NCBI GenBank assembly: GCA_022494885.1
Contig: JAGVSM010003727.1
Coordinates: 1-64,000 of the forward strand
Reading direction: 5' to 3'
Length of the DNA stretch: 64,000 bases
Origin: Micrasema longulum
Taxonomy: Eukaryota > Arthropoda > Insecta > Trichoptera > Brachycentridae
The translations under genes were made by a program, and so were the position numbers. A model generated the notes under the pieces. That model made no database searches, was not told the DNA's origin, and was given only the letters and a program-made list of their open reading frames with translations. Positions 50,661 through 60,162 of the stretch are shown here, piece by piece (position 1 is the stretch's first letter; every line of letters starts with the position of its first letter).

Positions 50661-50862
50661 TTTGAGTGTGTCCAAATGTTCGTAGACAGAAGACTGGATT
50701 TCACCCCCTCGGGAGTCATTAAGATTAACAAATTAAAACAGGGATGGAGAATACCTTAAATAAGAGAATATGTAAGTCTAGGCATTACAGGGCTTATGAC
50801 CTGTCATTGGCTGGTTTAAGCGGCCAATTTACATAAAAATGGTAAATGTTACACAGTCTAAT
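50661..50862. repeat. Family X, copy X16
   Basis: TTTGAGTGTGTCCAAATGTT, AGACTGGATTTCACCCCC, TTACAGGGCTTATGACCTGT, CATTGGCTGGTTTAAGCGGC, then a jump to the inverted GGTAAATGTTACACAG. Confidence 0.8.
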
Positions 50863-50999
50863 TGTCAATCGGACTCTCAAAACCCGCGAAATTGAAAAAT
50901 TCCTGTTATTTTCTGAACACGCCTCCGTATTGCTGAGGATCAGGGAAGTAAAAAAATATTGAAATTCCCAAATCGGAAGTCAAAAAAAATTACAAACAA

Positions 51000-51582
51000 C
51001 AACTATAAAAGCTTAGCAAATTACAACAGGGCTGAATTAAACCTTAAAGAAGGGAATATGGAAGTGAAAGCATTTACAGAGCTTTTGACCTGTGAATTGC
51101 TGGTTTAAGTGGCCACTTTACACACTGTGTAACATTTATCATTTTGCCTATGTTTGAACATCCAAATTTCTTCAATTCTTCCATTTGTTGATTTGAGTGA
51201 AGTTAAAGAGCTGAAACCTTTTTTGTTGCGAAGAGATTCATCTGACTGAATTATTTCTGAACAATTTTTCAACTTTTGTTGGTGGATTTGGACAGACTCA
51301 AATATTGTAATGAAACCAACTGGTCCAAGAAGAAGTTTAAAAATTGAAAAATTGTTTTCAGGCGTTGCCTAGGATGTGAAATAATTCAGTCGGATGAATC
51401 TCTTCACAACAAAAAAGGTTTCAGCTCTTTAACTTCACTCAAATCAACAAATGGAACAGTTGAAATTTGGATGTTCAAACATACGCAAAATGGTGAATGT
51501 TACACAGTGTGTAAAGTGGCCACTTAAAACAGCCAATGACAGGTCATAAACCCTGTAAATGCCAAGACTTCCATATTCCCTT
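51000..51582. repeat. Family X palindrome, copy X17 (largest)
   Basis: Forward arm 51022-51275 and inverted arm 51345-51582 are about 240-250 nt each, with a 70-nt middle containing GGATTTGGACAGACTCAAAT. The inverted arm includes TTTTCAGGCGTTGCCTAGGA, deleted in the forward one. The right end is cut by a LINE tail. Confidence 0.9.
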
Positions 51583-52165
51583 ATTTTATTTTATTTTATT
51601 TTATTAGGGAAATCAACAGTTCTACATACATATTTTTAGTAAACAAACAGATATAGTGTATAAACTCAGAACTAATAACAGATTTCCACATAGTATACAA
51701 AGTTAGTAAAGAAAATATATATTACATATCAAATAAATACATACAATTTATACATATAAAAATGTTATTTTCATGTACTCAATAATCAAAGATTTTTTAA
51801 ATATTAATTTTAAGAACATTAAGTTACTGTAAATTGGGCGGGATAAGGACAAAAATGCTTGAAGAGAGGATAAGGAGGGGGGGGGAGATGTACATATTTA
51901 TTATTATAATGTCTACTAAGTTACATAATACATTTTAGTGTAAATTTTAAATCTGACAGAGTGATGTTTGTGTAATCTATATTTTTTAATTTTGTATTGT
52001 ACATTGAAAAAGTCCTACGAAAAAAAGCATTTTTAACATACGATGTTTTACTTATTGGTACATGAAACAGGTGGTACCGTCTACAAATCCTGGCTGGCAC
52101 ATGTATTGTTATTAAACCAAGCAGCTCTGTACAGTCAACCATTCCTGTCACAATTTTGTAAAGCA
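51583..52165 (-). mobile_element. LINE 3' end inserted at family X
   Basis: The tail (TTTTA)n at 51583-51605 follows directly on the truncated X17 arm (CTTCCATATTCCC). Contains the minus-strand coding end listed next. A G run lies at 51880-51888. Confidence 0.8.
51921..52160 (-). pseudogene. LINE ORF2 C-terminus
   Basis: CTELLGLITIHVPARICRRY, HLFHVPISKTSYVKNAFFRR, TFSMYNTKLKNIDYTNITL, SDLKFTLKCIM, stop. The 'LL..I...VPAR..R...LF.VP...T.Y..N...RR...YN....ID' pattern is the end of Jockey/CR1-like ORF2. The upstream RT has been lost or is unrecognisable. Confidence 0.8.
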
Positions 52166-52684
52166 GTAGTTGGTATTAAAGGTATTCTCCATCCCTGTGG
52201 TAATTTGTTAATATTCTTCATTCTATGTATGTTGGTTATTTTTTGGTTGATTTTCAAAGTGTACGAGTATACATTTTAGGGCTTTCAATGTCACGTAGTT
52301 TTTGTTGGTCCATTTAAGCAGCATGGGTATGTATTCATTTACAAATTTGTACATTTATAAATTTCCCAAATTGTATTTTTTCATCTTGCCTCGTAAATTG
52401 TTTTTGGTCCTTTTGTCTCCTCTTTCGATGGAGTGTTATCTTTCCTTCGTCTCTGGTAATTGCCCGCCGCCTCTGGGTTGTCACCGCTCTCTAGTACCAA
52501 GGCAGCGGTCATGAGTGACTGGACCTCCCGGGAAACCTAATCGGACTTCAGCACACTTGGCTACCAGTGCACGCCAGCGGCGTGGGGTGGTGCGACTCGA
52601 AACATTTCAAATCTTTTTAGTATGGCTGCAACACCCAGCATTGGTTGGCCTGATAGTGTACTGGTTAGTAAAAAAATAGTTCTT
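52166..52684. other. Unclassified; GC-rich patch at 52440-52660
   Basis: The patch contains TCCCGGGAAACC and CACGCCAGCGGCGTGGGG, CpG-rich, with no frame recognised. It may be the body of the LINE at 51.6 kb or another repeat. Confidence 0.3.
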
Positions 52685-52912
52685 TAGTTGTTGCAACAGA
52701 GATGGAAAACATTTTGTAGAAGGAAAAAACATTTCACATTTCCGCAACTCTTCCATCTGTTGACTTTAGTGAAGTTAAAGAGTTGAAACCTCATGTGGTT
52801 GAGATTTATCGGGCTGGACTATTTTTTTCAAATTTTTGGCAAATTTAGATCAAAATTCAGCCTGAGTGCCAACATTTGCACATACTCAAAATACTATTTA
52901 AAAAAATACTAA
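52685..52912. repeat. Family X, copy X18
   Basis: TTGCAACAGAGATGGAAAAC, CTCTTCCATCTGTTGACTTT, AAGTTAAAGAGTTGAAACCT, then CAGCCTGAGTGCCAACATTT and ACATACTCAAAATA. The central GTGGCCAC part is deleted. Confidence 0.75.
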
Positions 52913-53015
52913 ATTAAAAAGAATGTTGACTAATGAGCACATACCAGGGATTAGTGGGAAAGATTCTTGATATGGGATGGTTAAGTCAGAAAAGATAAGG
53001 GATTAAACATGGCTT

Positions 53016-53825
53016 TTGAAAAAATGCATTAACGTATTAGCTCCATTTTTAACAGATTTATTTAATACATCCATGGAGCGCAGCATTGTTCCGAGAGCCA
53101 TAAAAAAAGCAAATGTAACTCCACTTTTAAAAAATTCACAACTAGATGTGGAAGATCTTTCCAGTTTTCGCCCTATTTCAAATCTTCCCATCGTATCAAA
53201 AATACTAGAAAAAATAGTTTCTCACAGGCTCGTTAACTATATCGAGCGGAATTCTTTATTTTCGGTAAGGCAATCGGCATACCGACGTTTTCATTCCACG
53301 GAGACGGGAGTGATAAGAGTACTGTCTGACATTATAACGGCGGTGGACTATGGTAATCTGGTGTTGATGGCTCTTCTGGACATGAGTGCTGCATTTGATA
53401 CTGTAGACCATAATATTTTGCTTGAACGTCTGGAGAAAACTTATGGTATCCGTGATCAGGCACATATGTGGTTCAGTTCATATCTTAATAAAAGAGAATA
53501 TGCAGTCGTGTTCCAGGGTAAAAGCTCAACCAACTTTCGGGTGTCTACAGGAGTGCCTCAAGGGTCAGTACTCGGACCACTTCTCTATCTTCTTTACACT
53601 AAAGATATAGAGAACATTATCAAAGAATGTGGATTGTGGTCGCACTGCTATGCAGATGATACGCAGATTTATTTTTATTGCAAACCAGGCGAGAGAAGTG
53701 TGCTTGTCAATTTAATTGATGGATGCATCAAGAAAATAGGAAACTGGATGGCTGAAAACAGACTAACATTAAACCATCAAAAACTGAACAACTGTGGGTG
53801 GCTTCAGCCAGACGACAGAATTTGA
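53016..53825 (+). pseudogene. L2-like reverse transcriptase, palm domain (frame 1)
   Basis: 269-residue frame. Conserved blocks: VTPLLKNSQLDVEDLSSFRP (35-52), QSAYRRFHSTETGV (86-99), LLDMSAAFDTVDHNIL (120-135) with the first catalytic Asp near 122, GVPQGSVLGPLLYLLY (179-194) and CYADDTQIY (211-219) with Asp 214-215. The RT active site is therefore intact in sequence, unlike all other LINEs here. The Met at 53016 is internal; similarity (CINVLAPFLTDLFN) runs to the very start. The frame is lost near 53780 by a one-base insertion in an A run before CTGAACAACTG. Confidence 0.9.
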
Positions 53826-54507
53826 TTCAGGATACGGCTCTACCCAATGTAGGGAGTGCCGTTTTACCCACCGTTAAACTACTGGGAGTTTTACTCAATT
53901 CTGACCTATCTCTTGACGCTCAAATTGGTAGAACGATAAGTTCATGCTTCTACCAGCTGAGACAAATTAAATGCATACGCAAAAATTTGCCGGTTGATGC
54001 CGCCCGTCAATTAATAAATGCGTTTGTAGTGTCTAGAGACGATTATTGAAATGGTATCTATGCGGGTCTACCAATGAACAAAATGACTCGCCTACAATCT
54101 GTATTGAATGCCGCAGTAAGACTGATTTTCGGAATCTCTAAGTTCAGTCATATCACTCCACTACTTCGGGAACTACACTGGCTACGTTTCCACAGAGGGT
54201 CGAATACAAACTCTGTTGGCTTATGTATAAGTCACTGCACAACTCTGCTCCGGAATATCTAAGGGAACTATGCATCCCAGATGAACTAGCTGACGGGCGT
54301 CTCACGCTTAGATCAGCTACGTCTACGGCGAGAGGAAAAGTTATTATACCTCTACGCAAACAGCGCACTAAATTTGGTGAGCGCGCATTTGCGGTCGCAG
54401 GCCCTATGGCATGGAATGCTCTCTCAGCAGAGGTGCGAGGCTGTGAAAGTGAAGTGATGTTTCGGAAAAAACTTAAAACCCACTTGTTCTCTAAATTATT
54501 TGAATAA
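53780..54507 (+). pseudogene. L2-like RT, C-terminal part (shifted frames)
   Basis: SARRQNLIQDTALPNVGSAV, VKLLGVLLNSDLSLDAQIGR, then DDY-stop (TGA at 54047-54049 where copy 2 has TGT, Cys), NGIYAGLPMNKMTRLQ, then a one-base deletion near 54190 (CGTTTCC against CGTTTTCC in copy 2), then YKSLHNSAPEYLRELCI, LRSATSTARGKVIIPLRKQR, RAFAVAGPMAWNALSAEVRG, FRKKLKTHLFSKLFE, stop at 54505-54507. In total three lesions separate this copy from an open ORF end. Confidence 0.9.
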
Positions 54508-54671
54508 ATCCGTAGCAAGTGACAACAAAATAAATTATTTTAATTATATCACAAATTTAAAAGCATCAATTAAATTAACTTAACAATAGAATCACCATGT
54601 AAAGCGCCCTTGAGGTATTTTATTACGAAAATGGCGCTATATAAGTTATCCATAATTAATTAATTAATTAA

Positions 54672-54842
54672 TTTAAAGTTGTACAATGAGTTACCTAAAG
54701 AAATAGAAAGAATTGAAATGTTTAAAATTATTTTGGAAAACATGTTCTTGAGAAATTTTGATAAAAAAGTGTAATGTTATTAATAGTTTATAAAGTTCTT
54801 AAGATGTTATGAACTAACTTAATAAAGCATGAATATATAAAA
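54672..54842 (+). mobile_element. LINE 3' end fragment (plus)
   Basis: KLYNELPKEIERIEMFKII, ENMFLRNFDKKV, stop at about 54773: the 'YN.LP.EI...FK..L' end of a CR1-like ORF2. Then a short 3' UTR ending AATAAAGCATGAATATATAA. Starts right at the L2-like element's (ATTA)n tail. Confidence 0.7.
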
Positions 54843-54892
54843 AAATACCTCCAACAAATTTTTATTTTTAACAAAACTAAACTACACTATAT

Positions 54893-55268
54893 TTTGAGTT
54901 TGTTCAAAATTTTTGACAAGGACTGGACAAGGACTGGATTCAACTCCCTGCGGAGCTGTTAATATTAACATATTACAACAAAGAAGAAGAACATTTCAGA
55001 AAAGGTAATATATAATCTTAGCATCTACAGGGCTTATGACCTGTCATTGGCTAGTTAAAGTGGCCACTTTACACATTGTGTTTGGCTCTTTAACTTCACG
55101 AACATCAACAGATGAAAGAATTGAAGGAATATAGATGATCAAATATGGGCGGAATAGTGAATGTTACACAATGTGTGGCCAATGACAGGTCATAAGCCCT
55201 GTAGATGCCTAAACTTCTATATTCCCTTCTTTAAAATGTTGTTCTTTTGTGTTGTAATATGTTTATAA
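54893..55268. repeat. Family X palindrome, copy X19 (both arms)
   Basis: Terminal TTTTGAGTTTGTTCAAAATT and a doubled GACAAGGACTGGACAAGGAC, forward arm to GTGGCCACTTTACACATTGT (55079), then inverted arm TTTGGCTCTTTAACTTCACG to TTGTTCTTTTGTGTTGTAAT (55258). Confidence 0.85.
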
Positions 55269-55351
55269 ACTACATTATTTAAAAACAACAATTTATAAAT
55301 AAAATATTGTACCGAATAAATTTAAAGAGCAATCAAATAGTATTTTTTTTA

Positions 55352-55518
55352 TTTTTTTTGTTTTTGCTCACAACATGCCAGGAAATACAATTAGAGTGGT
55401 GAATCACACCGCAGGCATGAGAAAAATACAAATATTTTTTGTGATTTCACCGAGAATCGAACCTGGAACCTTCTGTACGTGAATGCGCTTTAACCACTAC
55501 ACCACGGAGGTCGCCGTG
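55352..55518 (-). mobile_element. SINE family IV (minus, complete)
   Basis: Minus strand: GGCGACCTCCGTGGTGTAGT (A box GTGTAGTGG), anticodon-like region ATTCACGTACAG, B box GGTTCGATTCTCGG (about 55450), then body GTGAAATCACAAAAAATATT, CTCATGCCTGCGGTGTGATT, CTGGCATGTTGTGAGC and a T/A tail. Confidence 0.85.
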
Positions 55519-55784
55519 ACATGAATAATCGAATACAGATCTTCTCAGTTCATTGATCGATTTTAGTAGATGTGTTCCTTCATGTTCCACCTTTGGGCCG
55601 GTAAGGGACACCTTGTTAAATACAAGATGTAATATTCACGAGGAATTTGTGGTTAAGCCTTTCAGTGCCCGTGTAACTCGCAGTAGCGGGGAGAAATACG
55701 GGAAAAATCCGCATCAGACCCGATTTCGGAAATTTTTATTGCATAGATCAAAAGCGTTCCAAATTTTTGGTTTGGTTTTAGTTT
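55519..55784. other. Unclassified
   Basis: An 83-residue plus frame (55553-55804) has no known domain. Confidence 0.3.
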
Positions 55785-56259
55785 TGTGGGTCCATAGTCC
55801 ATAATCGATGATACACACGTGTAAAATTAGACACCTGAAGTAGACTTATGACCAGCGATGCAATGTCCTCATTTTCTATCGAATCCAATACATGCGTATA
55901 ATGCAACTCTATGAGTATTGCACATGAAATCAGAGGGCATCGTTCTGCAGTACATTCACATCGTCCCTACCATGAAGAAATGAACTGCAAAATAACGTCG
56001 TCTATAAAGAGACCACAGGACGCAGGCAGCGTCAGTCAGCCCGTTCAGTCAGTCAGACCAGCTCGATAACATCACTCCGCTCCAGCATGTAGTTCAAGTG
56101 CAGTTACTTCAACTCCTTATCGCCGAAACACTCGCCCGACATAATTCATTATTTATTCGCCATTTAATAAATAAACATCAAACAGCAATCTCGTGTCTAC
56201 TCTGTCAATCTCTAACTGGGATAGGAACTCCAACCAACACTCAACAACCTAATCCTACA
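55785..56259 (+). mobile_element. Solo LTR candidate 2 (475 bp) with core promoter
   Basis: TGTGGGT at the start and TCCTACA at the end form a TG...CA pair with a partial inverted end (TGTRGG). GTTT flanks both sides (55781-55784 and 56260-56263), a 4-bp target duplication. Inside, TATAAAG at 56003-56009 lies 29 bases before the arthropod initiator TCAGT (56032), and TCAGT is repeated at 56044 and 56048. AATAAA-type signals follow at 56166. No primer-binding site or ORF next to it. Confidence 0.6.
56003..56040 (+). promoter_or_regulatory. TATA box plus TCAGT initiator
   Basis: TATAAAG then GCGTCAGTCAG at canonical distance for arthropod RNA polymerase II start sites. Placed in the U3/R boundary of the LTR candidate. 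Confidence 0.55.
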
Positions 56260-56317
56260 GTTTGATTTTTAGTTTAACAGCAAACGTGTAATGGACGTTT
56301 TCGGTTTGTGCTTGCAA

Positions 56318-56440
56318 TTCTCAGCGCAAATACCTACAGCCCGTTGTATTACTTTAATCTGTAGCTAAGTTCGTAGTCAATAATCATATAATTGTTTTTT
56401 CCGTATGGGCGACTTTATTAGGTTATTACTCTAAGGATTT
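56318..56440. repeat. Short duplicated segments
   Basis: AATTCTCAGCGCAAATACCT (56318) resembles AATTCTCAGCCCAAATACCT (56815), and TCAATAATCATA...TTAGGTTATTACTCTAAGG (56378-56436) recurs at 59458-59513. Family unknown. Confidence 0.5.
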
Positions 56441-56553
56441 TACACTAGAATATTTCATTGTCCCTGGACTGGCATCTGAAGCGAAAGACTGATGCTCTTA
56501 CCTTCATGTAACAAAAATGATCAAAATATGCTACGATTGGTGTACTTATTTCA
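56441..56553 (+). mobile_element. SINE family III fragment (plus)
   Basis: TTGTCCCTGGACTGGCATCT, GAAGCG, CTTACCTTCATGTAACAAAA, ATGATCAAAATATGC, CGATTGGTGTA: the central and 3' part of SINE-III without head or (ATC)n. Confidence 0.75.
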
Positions 56554-56809
56554 GATGGGCAAATAACAGTTACTGTTTCGCAAATCAAGCTGTTGAGTGT
56601 AGACGTTTAAAAAATAACAGTTTAGTGGAGTGCCCTGTTGTAAACTCTATGTATCCTTCAGCGCGCCGGAAAAAGGGCTTCAGTCAAAAAAGTCAATTTC
56701 GAGAGCCAGTCAAAGTTTTCAGTGTCTAAAAATCGAGAAAACAGCTGCCAAATCAAAAGGATTCAACCGTTTTGAGTATTTTTTTTACGTACTTTATTTT
56801 GGACTCTCT

Positions 56810-57590
56810 TGAAAATTCTCAGCCCAAATACCTACGATCAGTTGTATCGCTGTAATTTGAGAAATGAAGTAAATATACAAATCTTAAGGGCTTGCTTTGC
56901 GCTATGTCAAAATATAATAGAGTATGGGATCATAAGTTGGGGATCAGCATCTAAAACCGCTAAAAACCCGCTAAAAACCCCTAAAAGTAGCTAAAAAAAG
57001 AATTCTTAAGACAATGCTTCACAAAAATCGCCGTTTTCCCTTTTTCCAATTGTTTCAGGAAGCTATACTTTTAGATCTACAACAAATATATTATTTTCAA
57101 TGTTTAAAATATATATTTGAGAACCGAAATTATTTTACAAGTAATTCAAATAGATCAAGTTAAAGAAGGAATCGTGTGTTAGAAATACCACATTGTAAAA
57201 CGAGGCTCGCACAGAGATATGCATATTTTATAGGCCCAAAAATTTATTATTATTTTTTTGCTGATAATATTTCATTGATTCCAAACTTTCAAAATTTTCC
57301 TTCTTTTAAAAAACATGCAATATCCTGGATTCAAACTAAAGATATGAACTCTTTTTTTCTATGATTTATTTTGTTGCCCTTTAATAATAAGGAATATTTT
57401 TGTGTTTTTTTAAATATTTTTTATTTCCTTTTTTAACGAAAAGGCCATGCCTTTGTGGGATTTTTTTATTTACTATTTTTCTATTAATATGTATTTCGTT
57501 GATACGTAACTATGCTTTATTTTTTTAATACTCTGTTTTATTATTATGTTTATTGTAAGAAAACAAAAAAAAAATAATAAAAAAAATAAA
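56810..57590 (+). mobile_element. LINE family P 3' end (plus)
   Basis: Coding end 56860-57363 and 3' UTR to 57590 with GCCATGCCTTTGTGGGAT and an A-rich tail. It matches the minus copy at 31690-32135. Confidence 0.8.
56860..57363 (+). pseudogene. LINE family P RT C-terminus
   Basis: NEVNIQILRACFALCQNIIE, YGIISWGSASKTA, then (frame change near 56965) ILKTMLHKNRRFPFFQLFQE, ILLDLQQIYYFQCLKYIFEN, and after a stop VLEIPHCKTRLAQRYAYFIG, PKIYYYFFADNISLIPNFQN, FKKHAISWIQ, stop. Thumb and C-terminal pattern of a non-LTR RT; the palm is missing. Confidence 0.75.
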
Positions 57591-58084
57591 TACAAAAAAT
57601 GTGAAAGTTGCCAATTGTCACCAGTTCAGTATATGTGTTCGGAGCAGCGGCTGTTTTGGATGTTATTCAAATTTTCAATAGGGTTTTACTATGTTATTGA
57701 TTCAATCACAAGACCGATACCAAGGCCAAATGGATAGGAACCGGGAAGCCATTGAAGAACTGCGGCCGGTGCCGAGAATGAGAACGTCTTATGGTCAATG
57801 TTCCCACTTATATCATGGACCCAAATCCTTCAACAGTCTGCCAAAAATGTTCGCGACATATCAAAATATTCAACATTCAAAGAGAAAATAAAAATTATGT
57901 TAATGGACAAAAATGGAAACCCGGAAACTATGGTCACCCTACAATTCCGATAATCCAAGCTAGGTTTTTGTTTTTTTTTGCGTATCTATGTAATAATTCT
58001 AAAACAATTCATAAGGAAAAAATATATATATATATCACACTAAAATAAAATTATAAAGTATGTTCCTCGGCACGGATTTTCCCA
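57591..58084 (+). mobile_element. LINE C-terminal fragment and unclassified flank
   Basis: 57690-57900 encodes LRPVPRMRTSYGQCSHLYHG, PKSFNSLPKMFATYQNIQHS: the 'R..YG..S.LY.GPK.FN.LP' end of a LINE ORF. The rest, to an (AT)n run at 58022-58036, is unclassified. Confidence 0.6.
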
Positions 58085-58121
58085 CATTTTCATGCATAGT
58101 AACTAACTAACTAACTAACCA

Positions 58122-58930
58122 TCACGCCATTTCCCCGGAGGGGTAGGCAGAGAGGATAGAACGCCACACCACTCTGTCCTGGCACACTTCCTTTGCTTCC
58201 TTCACATTCATACATCTTCTCATGCACGCACGTCGATTATTCCGACTTTTCACATGACCACTTTCAAGAATTTGTTGTACTTGGTCATGCCATGTCTTTC
58301 TCGGCCTTCCTCGACTTCTACAACCAGACACATTCGCATCATAAATCTTTTTAGCCGTTCTTTCATCATTCATTCGCTCCACATGACCGAACCATCGCAA
58401 AAGACCTTTCTTAATTTTGTCGATAATGCTTAACTCAGCCTTGCATTCTGCTCTAATTTCGACATTAGGGCACCTATCATACATTGTTTTTCCGCACATT
58501 CGCCTGAGGGATCGCATTTCACAGCATTCAGTCTACTTTCGTCCCTTTTTTTCCAACTCCATGCTTCGCTTCCATACATTAGGGTTGGTACCAGAACGGT
58601 CGGGTTGTGGTCCCGTGGCTAGTGTCTCGGACTCACAGACCAAAGGTCCGTGGTTCGAATCCCACTCTACCCCAACTTGATTCCATTTTCTAATAGTGAG
58701 TTATTTACAACTCGTTGAGAATGGCCCTCAAAATTAAATATTTGGGTAAATCATAAGAACGCAAATATTTCTTTTTTAAAAAAAAAAAAAAAAAAGAACT
58801 CCATTATGAACTGCTAATTTCGCCTCTTGCGATAGACACTTATTTGCTACGACAAACTTTAAGGCACCATTAACTCTGTTACCGGCACTAACCCTCCTTT
58901 CAATATCCTTGTCCATATTTCCATCTTCAC
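58122..58930 (-). pseudogene. RTE-like LINE RT C-terminus, split by a SINE
   Basis: Upstream part (58800-58930): MDKDIERRVSAGNRVNGALK, ANKCLSQEAKLAVHNG. Downstream part after the SINE (58122-58590): TLMYGSEAWSWKKRDESRLN, then a frame change near 58510, RRMCGKTMYDRC, LSIIDKIKKGLLRWFGHVER, RSRGRPRKTWHDQVQQILES, SAYPSGEMA, stop. It aligns throughout with the 49.1-kb copy. Confidence 0.9.
58598..58795 (+). mobile_element. SINE family I inside RTE-like LINE
   Basis: Head GGTTGTGGTCCCGTGGCTAG, B box GGTTCGAATCCC, body AGTTATTTACAACTCGTTG and poly-A 58778-58795. AGAAC flanks at 58593-58597 and 58795-58799. The 49.5-kb LINE copy provides the empty site (GGGACTAAAACTCCGTTG). Confidence 0.9.
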
Positions 58931-59016
58931 CATTTTCATGCATAGTAAATTCAATTTTGTAATATATTTTTGTGAAGTATTAAATAAATAAATAAATTAT
59001 AGTTAGTTACGTAAAC

Positions 59017-59110
59017 CTTGACGAAGAAGCTTGTTTGCTTTGAAACCGGTCGATGAAAAATAAAAAATAGTGGTTAAAAACAAAGATGTTTTATTTATTT
59101 TATTATAATG
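59017..59110 (+). ncRNA. Hairpin motif HH, copy 3, with tail
   Basis: CTTGACGA, A, stem GAAGC (59026-59030), loop TTGTTT, stem GCTTT (59037-59041, one G-U pair), GAAAC (59042-59046), CGGTCGATGAAAAATAAAAA, then AGTGGTTA and an AT-rich tail. It differs from copy 2 in both strands of the stem while keeping pairing. Confidence 0.55.
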
Positions 59111-59181
59111 AATAACCACAAAGTTAGTGCTTAAAATATAAACTTTATAAATAAATCTGTAGCTAACTTTGTGGTCTAATC

Positions 59182-59446
59182 ATCATCGTCATCATTCGCT
59201 TTCCGCACCTAATAGTGCATAGGGCACTGCATTGGTACACCAATCGCAGCGTATCTTGATCATTTTTGTTAGATGAAGGTAAGATGATCAGCCTTACGCT
59301 TCAGGTACCAGTCCAGGGACTATGACATATTTTTAGTGTAAAAACAGCCTTTAAAATAAATATTTCATATCAACTATGTCGGGAATCGAACCCGAGACCT
59401 CGTGCATGGTAGGCAAACGCGCTGACTATTACACCGCGAGGCCGAT
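59182..59446 (-). mobile_element. tRNA-derived SINE family III (minus, complete)
   Basis: Minus strand from 59446: GGCCTCGCGGTGTAATAGTC, CGTTTGCCTACCATGCACGA, B box GGTTCGATTCCC (about 59391), then body to GATACGCTGCGATTGGTGTA, CCAATGCAGTGCCCTATGCA, GTGCGGAAAG and (ATG)n at the end (plus CATCATCGTCATCATTC, 59182-59198). The head resembles tRNA-Gly in the anticodon arm/B box. Reference copy for the interrupted one at 48.1 kb. Confidence 0.9.
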
Positions 59447-59514
59447 AATAGTGTGGTCAATAATCATAGATTTTTTTTGTATGTTCGACTCCATTAGGTT
59501 ATTACTCTAAGGTT

Positions 59515-60110
59515 ATTTATTTATTTATTAACGGACATTGTCCATTTGTACAATTCATAGGGTTTAAATATTACAATAAAAGAATAGTTTAAAACATAAA
59601 TAAAGAAAAGAAGAATTGACAAACATAAGGGACACAGTGCTCGTTTAAATCGTTGTAAACTTAAACCAAAAAAGTGCAGATCTTGTATTGAGTTAACAAT
59701 ACGACAAAGACGGGTCATTGGAGAATTAAGGCCATAGTTTGTTCTATGCTGATAGATGAACAGTACTTGATTGTTTCTCAACCTACGAGTCGTGATATGG
59801 AATTTTACTTGTCCCAGTAATGATGGCACATCGATTATACCATTTAGTATGCCGAACATATATATGGAGTCAATATTAGTTCTACGTTTTTGTAAACTAG
59901 AAATATTTAACATTGACTCTTATATCAGCAAAATAATAATTACTTCTCTCTAGTCCAAGCATCCACGCTACTTCTCGAAGCGAGCGATGTTAGACTGATT
60001 CAATGTGATTTATGCGATTGACATAGAATGGAGACCAGACCACGGAGGCATATTCTAAAAGAGGGCGAACAGTTTATACTGATACCATAGGTAAAATCTT
60101 ATAAAATTGT
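59515..60110 (-). mobile_element. LINE family J-like 3' end (minus)
   Basis: (TTTA)n tail at 59516-59530 then the coding end listed below. Related to family J (17.4, 41.2 and 45.5 kb) but distinct. Confidence 0.85.
59650..60100 (-). pseudogene. LINE RT C-terminus (family J-like)
   Basis: TVRPLLEYASVVWSPFYVNR, INHIESV-HRSLREVAWMLG, LEREV, stops near 59940-59990, then MLNISSLQKRRTNIDSIYMF, GILNGIIDVPSLLGQVKFHI, TTRRLRNNQVLFIYQHRTNY, SPMTRLCRIVNSIQDLHFFG, LQRFKRAL. The 59521-59650 part of the same frame is 3' tail, not conserved protein. Confidence 0.85.
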
Positions 60111-60162
60111 AAGGATAAGGATGATTAATTGAATCATTATGGAATTCATAAAATTTCTCAAA

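Larger units (their letters stand above)
52930..54668 (+). mobile_element. L2-like LINE, longest copy in the window
   Basis: About 1.74 kb with the complete RT palm region, C-terminus and 3' UTR. The 3' end has AGCGCC (54603-54608) and GGCGCT (54633-54638), a 6-bp perfect stem with a 24-nt loop, followed by (ATTA)n at 54655-54668. A short 3' hairpin plus simple repeat is the known L2/UnaL2 end structure, recognised in those elements by the RT. 5'-truncated: the endonuclease is missing. Confidence 0.9.
58085..58948 (-). mobile_element. RTE-like LINE copy 2 with 18-bp target duplication and SINE insertion
   Basis: CATTTTCATGCATAGTAA is present exactly at 58085-58102 and 58931-58948. The minus-strand 3' end is (TTAG)n (plus CTAACTAACTAA, 58103-58119). 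5' truncation is inside the ORF. A SINE-I copy interrupts the element at 58598-58795. Confidence 0.95.

Noticed and set aside
54153..54518. 121-residue minus-strand ORF (and the similar one at 33028-33483)
   Set aside because: Antisense of the L2-like RT C-terminus in both cases.
59385..59446. tRNA-Gly-like gene
   Set aside because: The 3' side lacks a matching acceptor strand and the same head recurs with a common body at 48.1-48.8 kb, so it is SINE-III.
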